A stretch of 34,457 nucleotides of DNA from JANYGM01 sp043764015 (GTDB lineage: Bacteria; Bacteroidota; Bacteroidia; Cytophagales; Thermonemataceae): NCBI GenBank assembly GCA_043764015.1, contig JAYUKY010000094.1, positions 1 through 34,457 of the forward strand, written 5' to 3'. The notes below the pieces were generated by a model. The model did not search any database and was not told the origin of the DNA. It worked only from the letters and a program-made list of their open reading frames with translations. This document shows positions 16,606-24,183 of the stretch, in pieces. Every line of letters starts with the position of its first letter. Position 1 is the first letter of the stretch. The translations under genes were made by a program, and so were the position numbers.

Positions 16606-18069
16606 CTAATCCAAGTGCAGATATTTCTCATAAAAATCATTTAATAAATAAAGCTCTTGCACGCATTTATCAGTCATAAAAGCAGGTTTTTGATTGTTTT
16701 GGACAAGTTGTAGCGTTTGTTTTAGGTCAAGAAAACGCATTTCTCTACCAACTATATTTGTATCTTTCTTTACATTTTTTGTTCCCCAATTATAAATAGG
16801 TTTTAGAAGTACATTGGTAAGTTGCGTGTGTGGAATTGTTATTAAAATACCGTTTATGGTGCTTGTGAGCGTTCCTTTTTGGATTGTAAGTTGTAAAAGT
16901 GGTATCAATCTATCCCAAACAAAAATATCATAAGCCACAAAATCAGCCAAAGAATAGATACAAAAGCCTTTTTTATTGATTTTTTTGATAGGACAAAAGA
17001 AATTATATTGTTCCATTGGTTGCGGATTGTGCGGGTGACTGCCCAAAATAATATCTACACCCGTTTTTTCAAAGATTTGATGATAAATTTTGATTGTATG
17101 CGCAGAAGGCAGGGCTTGATAGGCGTTTCCTGTGTGTAGAGAGAGAATAACCAAATCTGCACCACGAATATAAGCGAGTGCAACATCTTCAATAATAGGC
17201 AAAATATCTGTTTCTGTGCATTGGGCGTGGTTTACTCTGATATGATTAACGAGATATTCTTTGTTTTTGATGTCTTGAAATTTGTTCATTGAGTAGGTAT
17301 AAGCAATAAAAGCAACTTTAATACCTTTGCGCTCAATGATAGGAAAATTTTGTTTGTTTTCTTTGTTTTTTGATGTTCCCGTGTGTTTTATCTGCTTATT
17401 TTCTAAAAAATCAATAGTGGAAAGTACGCCTTCTTCTCCCATATCCAAACTATGGTTATTAGCTGTAGAAAGTACGTCAAAACCTTTGAAAACCACCCCC
17501 AACCCCTCCTTTGGAAGGAGGGGGGTTATAAATTCCCCTCCTTTGAAGGAGGAAGGGCTGGTTGCAATTAGCTCCCCTCCTTTGAAGGAGGGACTGGGGG
17601 TGGTTATTCCATTAAAAATATCAAACATCTCTTCATCAGCATTAAACAACATATCACTAAGCATCACTTCCGGCACATACGAGGGAGGATGTGCCAGATT
17701 TATTGGCGTTTCTAAGTTGGCAAAAACAATATCGTTATCAAAGAAAAACGTACCTATTTCGTCCCAAAGATGCTTTGTATATTTTTTCTGTATCCATTCA
17801 TAAGGCATCAAATCACCCCCAGCAGAGATTGTTATTTGCGTTTGAGCAGTAAAATTAGCAGGAGGAGAAAAATCTAATTGTTGGTTTTTGAAATGGCTAA
17901 TTATTTCTTTTGAAAACTCACTAGGAGGACAGAAATAGTATTTATATCCCAAAAAAACAACATCTTTGAAGGTATAAAAAGCAGGATTTTCTTCAAAATC
18001 TAAGGGTGGTTTTTGCCATTTTTTGCCATAGAAAATTGATACAAACCAATACAAAATCCGCAAAATCAT
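16606..18069 (-). CDS. CapA-family protein (PGA_cap metallophosphatase fold) with in-frame repeat insertion
   Basis: 488 residues from the ATG at 18069. The CapA/PgsA fold is shown by AGGDLMP (D86), ANLETP (N118, E120), STANNHSLDMG (near 200-211), LHTGN and GSHPHNPQP. The family is tied to poly-gamma-glutamate capsule in some bacteria; elsewhere the substrate is unknown. Residues about 156-194 are encoded by a 116-base palindromic CCCCTCC element (17491-17606), giving three SFKGG/PKEG-type repeats between the FDIFNG and GFDVLS segments. The frame is open to an ATG at 18141, but those residues are translated heptad repeat, so I prefer 18069. A short N-terminal hydrophobic segment may anchor it. 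Confidence 0.85.
   Translation of the reverse strand: MILRILYWFVSIFYGKKWQKPPLDFEENPAFYTFKDVVFLGYKYYFCPPSEFSKEIISHFKNQQLDFSPPANFTAQTQITISAGGDLMPYEWIQKKYTKHLWDEIGTFFFDNDIVFANLETPINLAHPPSYVPEVMLSDMLFNADEEMFDIFNGITTPSPSFKGGELIATSPSSFKGGEFITPLLPKEGLGVVFKGFDVLSTANNHSLDMGEEGVLSTIDFLENKQIKHTGTSKNKENKQNFPIIERKGIKVAFIAYTYSMNKFQDIKNKEYLVNHIRVNHAQCTETDILPIIEDVALAYIRGADLVILSLHTGNAYQALPSAHTIKIYHQIFEKTGVDIILGSHPHNPQPMEQYNFFCPIKKINKKGFCIYSLADFVAYDIFVWDRLIPLLQLTIQKGTLTSTINGILITIPHTQLTNVLLKPIYNWGTKNVKKDTNIVGREMRFLDLKQTLQLVQNNQKPAFMTDKCVQELYLLNDFYEKYLHLD
17491..17606. repeat. CCCCTCC palindromic element inside the CapA-like gene
   Basis: Ends AACCACCCCCA (17491-17501) and TGGGGGTGGTT (17596-17606) are perfect inverted repeats. 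Inside are three copies of a CCCTCCTTT / AAGGAGGG palindrome. A shorter member lies at 23913-23986. The frame of the host gene stays open through it. Confidence 0.88.
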
Positions 18070-18101
18070 TACCAAAATACGCCCACGCAATGTATATGCT
18101 G

Positions 18102-18129
18102 ATATATGATGTATGATATATGATGTATG
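18102..18129 (+). repeat. Heptad array, ATATATG/ATGTATG type, at CapA-like gene start
   Basis: Four units alternate ATATATG and ATGTATG in perfect register. The C-strand reads toward the minus-strand gene and is translatable in frame from an ATG at 18141. Confidence 0.85.
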
Positions 18130-18163
18130 ATTTGAATACATTTTTTGAGATTAGATTTTTCAG

Positions 18164-18505
18164 TTAATTTTCTTTATTATTTTGCAACTTTGGGTTGTTT
18201 TTATGCCTTTCTGCATCTCTATTAGTCTTTTTGTCAAGATTTTTTTTGAGTGCATCAGTTAGATTGATGCCTGTTTGGTTGGCAAGACAAATCAGCACAA
18301 AAAGCACATCAGCCATTTCATCAGCGAGGTTTGGAGCTTCGTCAGTTTTCTTAAAAGACTGTTCACCGTACACACGAGCCATTATTCGTGCTACTTCTCC
18401 CACTTCTTCCATCAAAATAGCAGTATTTGTGAGTTCGTTGTAGTAGCGTATTCCAACGGAATTTATCCAGTCGTCTACCGTTTTTTGTGCTTCTTCTATG
18501 GTCAT
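18164..18505 (-). CDS. MazG-like nucleotide pyrophosphohydrolase
   Basis: 113 residues, all-alpha NTP pyrophosphohydrolase fold. Metal-binding motifs EEVGE (E33-E34 to E37 region) and DEMAD (near 63-67) are present. It is the short, single-domain form, expected to hydrolyse (d)NTPs to the monophosphate as house-cleaning; the substrate is unproven. The start region contains three tandem copies of an 11-bp unit with ATG (18505, 18516, 18527). The two upstream ATGs open 4-codon frames ending in TGA that overlap the next ATG. Only 18505 reads into the protein. Confidence 0.85.
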   Translation of the reverse strand: MTIEEAQKTVDDWINSVGIRYYNELTNTAILMEEVGEVARIMARVYGEQSFKKTDEAPNLADEMADVLFVLICLANQTGINLTDALKKNLDKKTNRDAERHKNNPKLQNNKEN

Positions 18506-18527
18506 TTTATGGTCATTTTATGGTCAT
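18495..18527 (-). repeat. Tandem 11-bp repeat of the MazG-like start codon
   Basis: On the minus strand the unit ATGACCATAAA occurs twice, followed by ATGACCATAGA at the real start. Each upstream copy encodes Met-Thr-Ile-Lys and a TGA overlapping the next ATG. Confidence 0.85.
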
Positions 18528-18569
18528 TTTTATGTATTTTTTATGTATTTTTTTATTTGATTTGATTGC

Positions 18570-19364
18570 TTATTTCAAGGAAATAACTACACCAAAATTA
18601 AGCCCAATACTACTAAAAGGCAAAACTGGCTGAAGTAATTTCTCTGGTAGCGTGTTTGGACTTGATGGAGCGGCATCTCTGTCTATTTCGTTTACAAATT
18701 CTTTTTCTCTTGCTTTTATGGTAAGATTAGGTAATCTATCCACCCCATTTTCTGTGTATTTTAGCGTTATTTCTCTTTGAGGGCGGAAAGTCATAGAAAT
18801 GTAAGCTATTTCTAAAAAAAGCCCTATTCTAGGATTTACAGTATAATTAACGCCCAAAGCACCTTTCAAACCAAGTGTCAAAACAGCTAATCTTTTTGTT
18901 TCATCTTCAAAAATAGCACCTGCCGTACCTACAACTGAGGTTATTGTAGATGGCAACGCTACTAACAGCCCTGTTTTTGCATAAGCCTTCACCTTGCCCA
19001 AAGGCACAGATAACACAAGATTGGGCGTAAAAGCAAGCATTTGCCCATAAGTTTGTAGTTTGAATTTATCATTACCTCTGTCATCTAAAATTGATATTTT
19101 TTGCCCTACCAAATACGAAATATCAAGCCCTACGGCAATATTTTGATACGCATTATAACCAATCCCAATTTCGCCATTGAACCCTGCACCATAAGAACCA
19201 CTTACATTCGTATTTATGTTGGGGTCTTTTTGGCTAGTTCCTATGCGTTGCGAGCCAGCAGGAAACGCATAACCTGCGCCTACACGTATGAAAAGTTTTT
19301 GTCCTAGTGCCGTGTCAGAAAACAATCCAAGAATTACGACAATAATAAAAGTATTTTTTTTCAT
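18570..19364 (-). CDS. Outer-membrane beta-barrel protein
   Basis: 264 residues with a signal peptide (hydrophobic 4-19, cleavage near Gly21-Gln22). Glycine-rich alternating strands (LFIRVGAGYAFPAG, GFNGEIGIGYNAYQNIAVGLDISY, GALGVNYTVNPRIGLFLEIAY) match small barrels of the OmpA/OmpW-like outer-membrane group. A long charged loop near 205-240 precedes the last strand. No specific function can be assigned. It is divergent from yggS. Confidence 0.75.
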   Translation of the reverse strand: MKKNTFIIVVILGLFSDTALGQKLFIRVGAGYAFPAGSQRIGTSQKDPNINTNVSGSYGAGFNGEIGIGYNAYQNIAVGLDISYLVGQKISILDDRGNDKFKLQTYGQMLAFTPNLVLSVPLGKVKAYAKTGLLVALPSTITSVVGTAGAIFEDETKRLAVLTLGLKGALGVNYTVNPRIGLFLEIAYISMTFRPQREITLKYTENGVDRLPNLTIKAREKEFVNEIDRDAAPSSPNTLPEKLLQPVLPFSSIGLNFGVVISLK

Positions 19365-19403
19365 TCTATTGGTGATAAATTAGTTGATAATTATTTTATG
19401 AAG

Positions 19404-19437
19404 TTTGTGCAAAAACGCTATTTTTAGTGTAAATTTG
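19404..19437 (+). promoter_or_regulatory. Promoter of yggS
   Basis: TTTG (19404-19407) and TAAATTTG (19430-19437) are separated by 22 bases. The leader to the ATG at 19515 is about 70 bases. Confidence 0.45.
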
Positions 19438-19514
19438 CATTAATTTTAACGCCTAAATCAACCACAAGTTAAGAAAATTATCTAAATTAAAAAAACTAAA
19501 AAACAACTAAAAAA

Positions 19515-20174
19515 ATGTCTTTAAAAGAAAATTATCAAAACCTTCAAAAAAATATTCCTGCACCTGTAACGCTTGTCGCAGTGAGCAAAACAAAGCCTAT
19601 GGAGGATTTGGAGCAGGTTTATGAGGCTGGTTGTCGTCATTTTGGAGAAAATAAGCCACAAGAGATGCTACTAAAATACGAAACTTTGCCAAAAGACATT
19701 AATTGGCACATGATTGGGCATTTGCAAAGCAATAAAGCTAAAACTATTGTGCCTTTCGTGTATCTTATTCATTCTGTTGATAGCCTAAAACTTTTGCAAG
19801 TCATTGATAATGAAGCTAAAAAAAATAATAAAATCCAAAATTGTCTTCTTCAAATTTTTATTGCAAAAGAAGAAACCAAATTTGGACTTTCTGAAATTGA
19901 ATTAGAAGAAATTTTACAAATTATTGACAATCAAGCTGATAATCAATTGCTTAAAAATATTTCTATTATAGGTTTTATGGGAATGGCAAGTTTTACAGAC
20001 GACCAAACCCAAATAAAACAAGAATTCCAAACCCTCAAAGCACTTTTTGACAAATATCAGCAAAAATACGCCCTAAAAGTGCTTTCTATGGGAATGAGTG
20101 GAGATTATGCGCTTGCTATACAAGAAGGCTCAACTATGGTACGTGTTGGAAGTGCCATTTTTGGAACAAGATAG
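19515..20174 (+). CDS. yggS: YggS/PLPBP-family pyridoxal-phosphate homeostasis protein
   Basis: 219 residues, a single TIM-barrel domain. K25 in VAVSKTKP is the cofactor lysine. HFGENKPQEM, HMIGHLQSNKAK, GFMGMA, SMGMSGDY and VRVGSAIFG are the conserved motifs. It binds PLP and buffers its level; no catalytic activity is established for the family. The start is fixed by the short N-terminal helix. The convergent sufE gene follows after an inverted pair of heptad arrays. Confidence 0.95.
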   Translation: MSLKENYQNLQKNIPAPVTLVAVSKTKPMEDLEQVYEAGCRHFGENKPQEMLLKYETLPKDINWHMIGHLQSNKAKTIVPFVYLIHSVDSLKLLQVIDNEAKKNNKIQNCLLQIFIAKEETKFGLSEIELEEILQIIDNQADNQLLKNISIIGFMGMASFTDDQTQIKQEFQTLKALFDKYQQKYALKVLSMGMSGDYALAIQEGSTMVRVGSAIFGTR

Positions 20175-20193
20175 TTGTCAATTACGAATTATG
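20173..20193 (+). repeat. Heptad array, AATTACG type, overlapping yggS stop
   Basis: Units AGTTGTC, AATTACG and AATTATG in register. The first shares two bases with the TAG stop. It faces the array at 20234-20268. Confidence 0.65.
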
Positions 20194-20233
20194 AAAAATA
20201 CAATAAATTGATTATCAATATTTTGTATTCATT

Positions 20234-20268
20234 CATAACTCACAACTTATAATTCATAATTCAAAACT
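20234..20268 (-). repeat. Heptad array, CATAACT type, overlapping sufE 3' end
   Basis: Five units in register (CATAACT, CACAACT, TATAATT, CATAATT, CAAAACT). The last overlaps the final codons and stop of the minus-strand sufE. Confidence 0.8.
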
Positions 20269-20668
20269 CTTTGGCATATTTTTGCATCAAAAGCACCATA
20301 GAGGCTAGTCCGTTGGCTCGTGTCATAGAAAGATGTTGAGAAAGTCCTATTTTTTCCAAAAAGTACAAAGGAGAGTTCATTATTTCTTGCGCTTGATGCC
20401 CAGAAAGCACTTTTATAAGCAGACTAACCAAACCTTTCACAATAATAGCATCACTATCTCCCTCAAAAATGAGCTTATTTTCTTGTGTATAGGCGTGTAG
20501 CCACACAAGCGACTGACAACCACGCACAATATTTTGCTCTGTTTTGTGGCTTTCAGCTAGTTTTGGCATAGTTTTGCCCAGTTCTATGATGTAGGAATAT
20601 TTGTCGTCCCAAGAGTCAAAAAGCTCAAAATCACTAATAATTTCGTCTTGTATTTCGTTGATTGTCAT
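20261..20668 (-). CDS. sufE: SufE-family sulfur acceptor
   Basis: 135 residues. It accepts sulfane sulfur from the cysteine desulfurase SufS and passes it to the SufBCD scaffold in Fe-S cluster assembly. The persulfide-carrying Cys51 is in IVRGCQSLVW, and SQHLSMTRANGL is the conserved C-terminal helix. No other suf gene is next to it. The coding-strand -7 box TATATTTG (20696-20703) lies about 28 bases upstream. The last codons are formed by a heptad array. Confidence 0.94.
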   Translation of the reverse strand: MTINEIQDEIISDFELFDSWDDKYSYIIELGKTMPKLAESHKTEQNIVRGCQSLVWLHAYTQENKLIFEGDSDAIIVKGLVSLLIKVLSGHQAQEIMNSPLYFLEKIGLSQHLSMTRANGLASMVLLMQKYAKEF

Positions 20669-20695
20669 TTATTTTTGGTAAAGATTTAATTTACA

Positions 20696-20703
20696 CAAAT
20701 ATA
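20696..20703 (-). promoter_or_regulatory. -7 box (TATATTTG) of sufE
   Basis: On the minus strand TATATTTG lies 28 bases before the sufE ATG. A divergent TACCTTTG on + at 20733-20740 may drive the gene at 21090, which would then have a roughly 340-base leader containing a heptad array and a miniature element. Confidence 0.4.
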
Positions 20704-20817
20704 CAATTTATCTTTTATACTAAAAAAAATGCTACCTTTGTTTTTGATTAAGGAATGAGAATTAAATAACTTCATCATATTGTTTTTATAATAACTTAAT
20801 AATCAATATTTTATATT

Positions 20818-20845
20818 CGTACCTCGTACTTCTTATTTCGTACCT
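20818..20845 (-). repeat. Heptad array, CGTACCT type, upstream of the 21090 gene
   Basis: Four units in register (CGTACCT, CGTACTT, CTTATTT, CGTACCT), C-strand reading toward 21090. A miniature element now lies between array and gene. Confidence 0.8.
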
Positions 20846-20872
20846 CTTTCTAAGTATTGGATAATCAAAATT

Positions 20873-21068
20873 GGTTCTACTAAGATTTATACGGACAAGT
20901 TTTTAAAGTCCCAGCGGGACGGCATATTTATAGAAAAACAAAATACGAAAAATGCGTTCAGCCCCAGCGGGGCTGCATATTCATTGCTATAAATATCTCG
21001 CCCCGCTGGGGCTGAATACAAAATAACAATTTACAAAATAAGGTTTCCGTATAAATGTTAGTAGAACC
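20873..21068. mobile_element. Non-autonomous miniature element with 23-bp inverted ends and 8-bp target duplication
   Basis: The ends 20873-20895 (GGTTCTACTAAG...) and 21046-21068 are inverted with one mismatch in 23. The flanks carry a perfect 8-bp direct repeat TCAAAATT (20865-20872 and 21069-21076). The 196-bp body has no coding frame but three palindromes: GTCCC-AGC-GGGAC (20908-20920), CAGCCCC-AGC-GGGGCTG (20959-20975) and GCCCC-GCT-GGGGC (21000-21012). It fills most of the spacer before the gene at 21090. Families with 8-bp duplications include IS66 and IS1595; I cannot assign the parent. Confidence 0.88.
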
Positions 21069-21089
21069 TCAAAATTAAAGCATAACATA

Positions 21090-21719
21090 ATGGGAAATCA
21101 AGATAAATTTAGAAAAGGAAGAGCATACACTATAAATCCTATAAATGCAATAGATATATTAGAAAAACACCCTATGATAATGGAAGAATTTATTGCAGAT
21201 ATAAAACTTTATACAAGGAGAAAAATTAAAACTAAAAAACAGAGTTTTCAATATACTAATATAAGCAAAAATATACAAAAAATAAATAATATTCATTTTG
21301 GTTTTGATAAAATAACTGAAGATGATTCTACATATATAGGAGAACAGAATAAAGAAAGTTTACATATAGGAGATGGTGGTTTTCCACATAATGGAGATTA
21401 TTTATTTTTTGTGAGTTTTTATTTATTCATCAAAAAATTGTTTGTTTTTGGAGCAACAGATATAAAATTAGTATGTTTATTAGGTGGTGAAAATTCTAAT
21501 ATTATTGCCAATAATGAAGAAGATATAGCTGTTTTTTTTGATATAACATTTGCACCAGAATTGATAGAAAATGAATACAATGATGAAAAATTTATGGGTA
21601 TTTGGGGCATTAAACATATGCCTTGGTCAAAAAAAGCAAGTGATTTAATTCCCTACTTGCAAAAACCATATAATATTGCCTACAGAATGGAGGGATTTCC
21701 AAAAGAATGGTTAATGTAG
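21090..21719 (+). CDS. Protein of unknown function
   Basis: 209 residues, not recognised. It is soluble-looking apart from one hydrophobic stretch (DYLFFVSFYLFIKKLFVFGA, near 108-127). A Lys-rich N-terminal half, a DIAVFFDITF strand and an acidic C-terminal half are visible. There are no cysteine pairs and no nucleotide-binding motif. It is more AT-rich than its neighbours. The start is 21 bases after the right end of a miniature element. Candidates such as an immunity or SMI1-like protein are guesses. Confidence 0.65.
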   Translation: MGNQDKFRKGRAYTINPINAIDILEKHPMIMEEFIADIKLYTRRKIKTKKQSFQYTNISKNIQKINNIHFGFDKITEDDSTYIGEQNKESLHIGDGGFPHNGDYLFFVSFYLFIKKLFVFGATDIKLVCLLGGENSNIIANNEEDIAVFFDITFAPELIENEYNDEKFMGIWGIKHMPWSKKASDLIPYLQKPYNIAYRMEGFPKEWLM

Positions 21720-21742
21720 TCTCTTAATATCTATAAAAATAA

Positions 21743-23860
21743 ATGAACATAAAACAGTCAATTCTCTTGCGTGTGCGCATTGCGTTCTTAGGAATGGCAT
21801 TTGTGGCACTTTTGATTGTGAGCAAAATTGCTTATATTCAGTTTGCGCAGGGTGAAAAATGGGTCAAAAAAGCAGAAAAACGAGATGTCAAATTTCGTAT
21901 TTTGAAAGCACAACGAGGCAATATTTTAGATGATAATAATAATCTTCTTGCTACGTCTTTACCTTTTTATAAGGTCGCTATTGACCCAACTGCGCCAGAT
22001 GAAGATGTTTTTAATAAGGGAATTGACTCTTTGGCGTTTTTGCTATCTACTACTTTCAAAGAAAATTCTAAGGAAGATTACAAAAAGGAGCTTTTGGAGG
22101 CTCGTAAGGCTAAAAAACGCTATGTTTCTCTTTATAATAAAAATATCAATTTTCAGCAAAGGCAAATGATGGAAAAGTTCCCTATTTTGCGTGAAGGCAA
22201 ATACAAAGGCGGAGCTATTTTTGATGCTGATAATACACGTTATTTGCCATTTGGAGGGATTTCTGCTCGTACTATTGGCTATATTGATGAAGAAACCAAT
22301 AAAGGAAAAGTAGGCTTAGAATATAGTTTTGATAAGTTTTTAGCAGGTAAAAATGGGCAGGCACTCACACGCAGGCTAGATAGCAAACATTGGGAGCCTG
22401 TCAATAATTCTCAATATATCATTCCAGAGAACGGATTAGATGTTTATACCACCCTAAACATCAATTTCCAAGACGTAGCACATACGGCTTTACAAGAGAC
22501 TTTACAAGAAAATGATGCTGATTATGGTTGTGTGGTGGTTATGGAAGTGAAAACAGGCGAAATAAAGGCTATGGCTAATCTTGGCAAAACATCAGAAGGA
22601 ACATATACAGAAAATTACAACTATGCCATTGGCGACAAAGGTAGCACTGACCCTGGTTCTGTGTTCAAATTGGCTTCAATGATGGCACTTTTGGAGGATA
22701 GAAAAGTAAAACTAAATGACGAAATAGAAACAGGAAACGGCAAATATAAGTTTTATGGGACTGTTTTGGAAGATTCTAAAAAAGGCGGACACGGCACAAT
22801 TTCTGTGCAGAAAATGTTTGAAGTGTCGTCTAGTATTGGTATTGCAAAGCTCATAAATCAGCATTATAAAGACAATCCACAAAGTTTTATCAATCTTTTG
22901 GAGAAATTTGGTTTGAAAGATAAACTCCATTTTAAGCTCGTAGGTGAGGCAGAGCCTTATATCAAAAATACCAACGACCCCACTTGGAGTATTACCTCAC
23001 TTCCTTGGATGTCAATAGGTTACGAAATGCGTATTTCTCCGTTACAAATGCTTGTTTTTTATAATGCGGTGGCAAATAAGGGCAAAATGATGCAACCAAT
23101 GATAGTTAGGCGTGTGCAGGAAGATGATGACGTTGTGGAGGACTTTGAGCCTGTTTTGATGCGTGAAAAAATTTGCTCAGATAGTACGCTAATGCTTCTT
23201 AGTACGCTTTTGGAGGGCGTTGTGGAGCGTGGAACGGCACGTGCTATTAGCTCAAAAGAGTACAAAATAGCAGGAAAAACGAGTACCTCCCAAAAGTTCC
23301 GTTCTGGGCGTTATATTCAGTCTTATCACACGTCTTTTGCGGGTTATTTTCCTGCTGAAAATCCAAAATATAGTTGTATTGTGGTCATAGACAATCCTCG
23401 TGGCAAAAACCAATCTGGTGGAGATGCCGCTGCACCTGCTTTTAGGAAAATTGCAGACAAAATTTTTGCCTTAGATTTGGAAATGCACCCACAAAGTAAG
23501 GTTTTTCAGACTTCCGCAACTACTCAAAAATTTCCACAAAATCCTAACGGACACGCTCAGGATTTAGCTACTATTTTTAATGGTTTGTCATTTTTACCTA
23601 ATATTGATGCCAATTATGCTGCTATTGGGATGTCTAAGGCAAGCCTAAACACAGATAATTCTATTAGTTGGACACAAATTGATATAAAGAAAAATATTGT
23701 ACCAAACGTTACTGGAATGTCTTTGCGTGATGCCCTGCCAATCCTTGAAAATGTGGGTTTAAAGGTGGTTTATAGCGGTATGGGGAAAGTTAAAAAGCAA
23801 TCTTTGCGCCCAAATACAGGCTTTCAGCGTGGGAGAAAAATCAGTCTGGAATTGAAATAA
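21743..23860 (+). CDS. Class B penicillin-binding protein (FtsI-like) with PASTA domain
   Basis: 705 residues: short cytoplasmic tail, one membrane helix (about 14-32), PBP dimerisation domain (RGNILDDNNNLLAT at 58-71), transpeptidase domain and a C-terminal PASTA domain (about 650-705). It cross-links septal or wall peptidoglycan. The nucleophile motif S306-V-F-K309 is intact. The second motif, normally SxN, reads S362-S363-S364, and the third, normally KTG, reads K512-T513-S514. Both changed codons are AGT. No ftsL, mraW or murE is adjacent, so this may be a paralogue of the division enzyme in the dcw cluster. Confidence 0.9.
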   Translation: MNIKQSILLRVRIAFLGMAFVALLIVSKIAYIQFAQGEKWVKKAEKRDVKFRILKAQRGNILDDNNNLLATSLPFYKVAIDPTAPDEDVFNKGIDSLAFLLSTTFKENSKEDYKKELLEARKAKKRYVSLYNKNINFQQRQMMEKFPILREGKYKGGAIFDADNTRYLPFGGISARTIGYIDEETNKGKVGLEYSFDKFLAGKNGQALTRRLDSKHWEPVNNSQYIIPENGLDVYTTLNINFQDVAHTALQETLQENDADYGCVVVMEVKTGEIKAMANLGKTSEGTYTENYNYAIGDKGSTDPGSVFKLASMMALLEDRKVKLNDEIETGNGKYKFYGTVLEDSKKGGHGTISVQKMFEVSSSIGIAKLINQHYKDNPQSFINLLEKFGLKDKLHFKLVGEAEPYIKNTNDPTWSITSLPWMSIGYEMRISPLQMLVFYNAVANKGKMMQPMIVRRVQEDDDVVEDFEPVLMREKICSDSTLMLLSTLLEGVVERGTARAISSKEYKIAGKTSTSQKFRSGRYIQSYHTSFAGYFPAENPKYSCIVVIDNPRGKNQSGGDAAAPAFRKIADKIFALDLEMHPQSKVFQTSATTQKFPQNPNGHAQDLATIFNGLSFLPNIDANYAAIGMSKASLNTDNSISWTQIDIKKNIVPNVTGMSLRDALPILENVGLKVVYSGMGKVKKQSLRPNTGFQRGRKISLELK

Positions 23861-23912
23861 GTAATAGAGTTTTTATTATTTGATCAAGTATTTGGTACAA
23901 AATAAATATCAA

Positions 23913-23986
23913 AACCACCCCTAGCCCCTCCTTGAAAAGGAGGGGGACAAAACTCCCCTCCTTCCTAAGGAGGGGTTGGGGTGGTT
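23913..23986. repeat. CCCCTCC palindromic element, 74 bp
   Basis: Ends AACCACCCC and GGGGTGGTT are inverted, with two internal CCCCTCC / GGAGGGG palindromes. It is of the same family as the copy inside the CapA-like gene. Confidence 0.85.
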
Positions 23987-24053
23987 AAAAGATAATTTAA
24001 TACACAACTTGTTCATTATTAAGCTATAAACTCTAATACATTGTAAATAAGTT

Positions 24054-24183
24054 GTTGCCGTAAAAGTTCCGTTGCAAAATAGTACTTCCTTGTTTGGTGG
24101 GGACACCAAACAAGGTTATAACCCAGGTTTGGTGTCCCATCAAACGTTTTCTCCAAAAACTGCAACGAATAGTTTACAGTAAC
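24054..24183. mobile_element. Degenerate miniature element with GTTACTGTAAA-type ends
   Basis: End 24054-24078 (GTTGCCGTAAAAGTTCCG...) and the inverted end 24159-24183 belong to the same terminus family as the element at 30623. The right end matches that element's left end at about 19 of 25 positions, including its outer 11 bases. Inside is a large palindrome around TTTGGTG / CACCAAA (24089-24116). No target duplication remains. Its terminal base at 24183 forms part of the stop codon of the DCC gene. Confidence 0.7.

Noticed and set aside
17327..17803. Plus-strand open frame of 158 codons opposite the CapA-like gene
   Set aside because: It is the complement of a well-supported CapA coding frame and its openness comes partly from the palindromic element.
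20873..21068. Palindromic region as a simple transcription terminator
   Set aside because: No T-tract follows the stems, and the inverted ends with an 8-bp duplication explain the region better.
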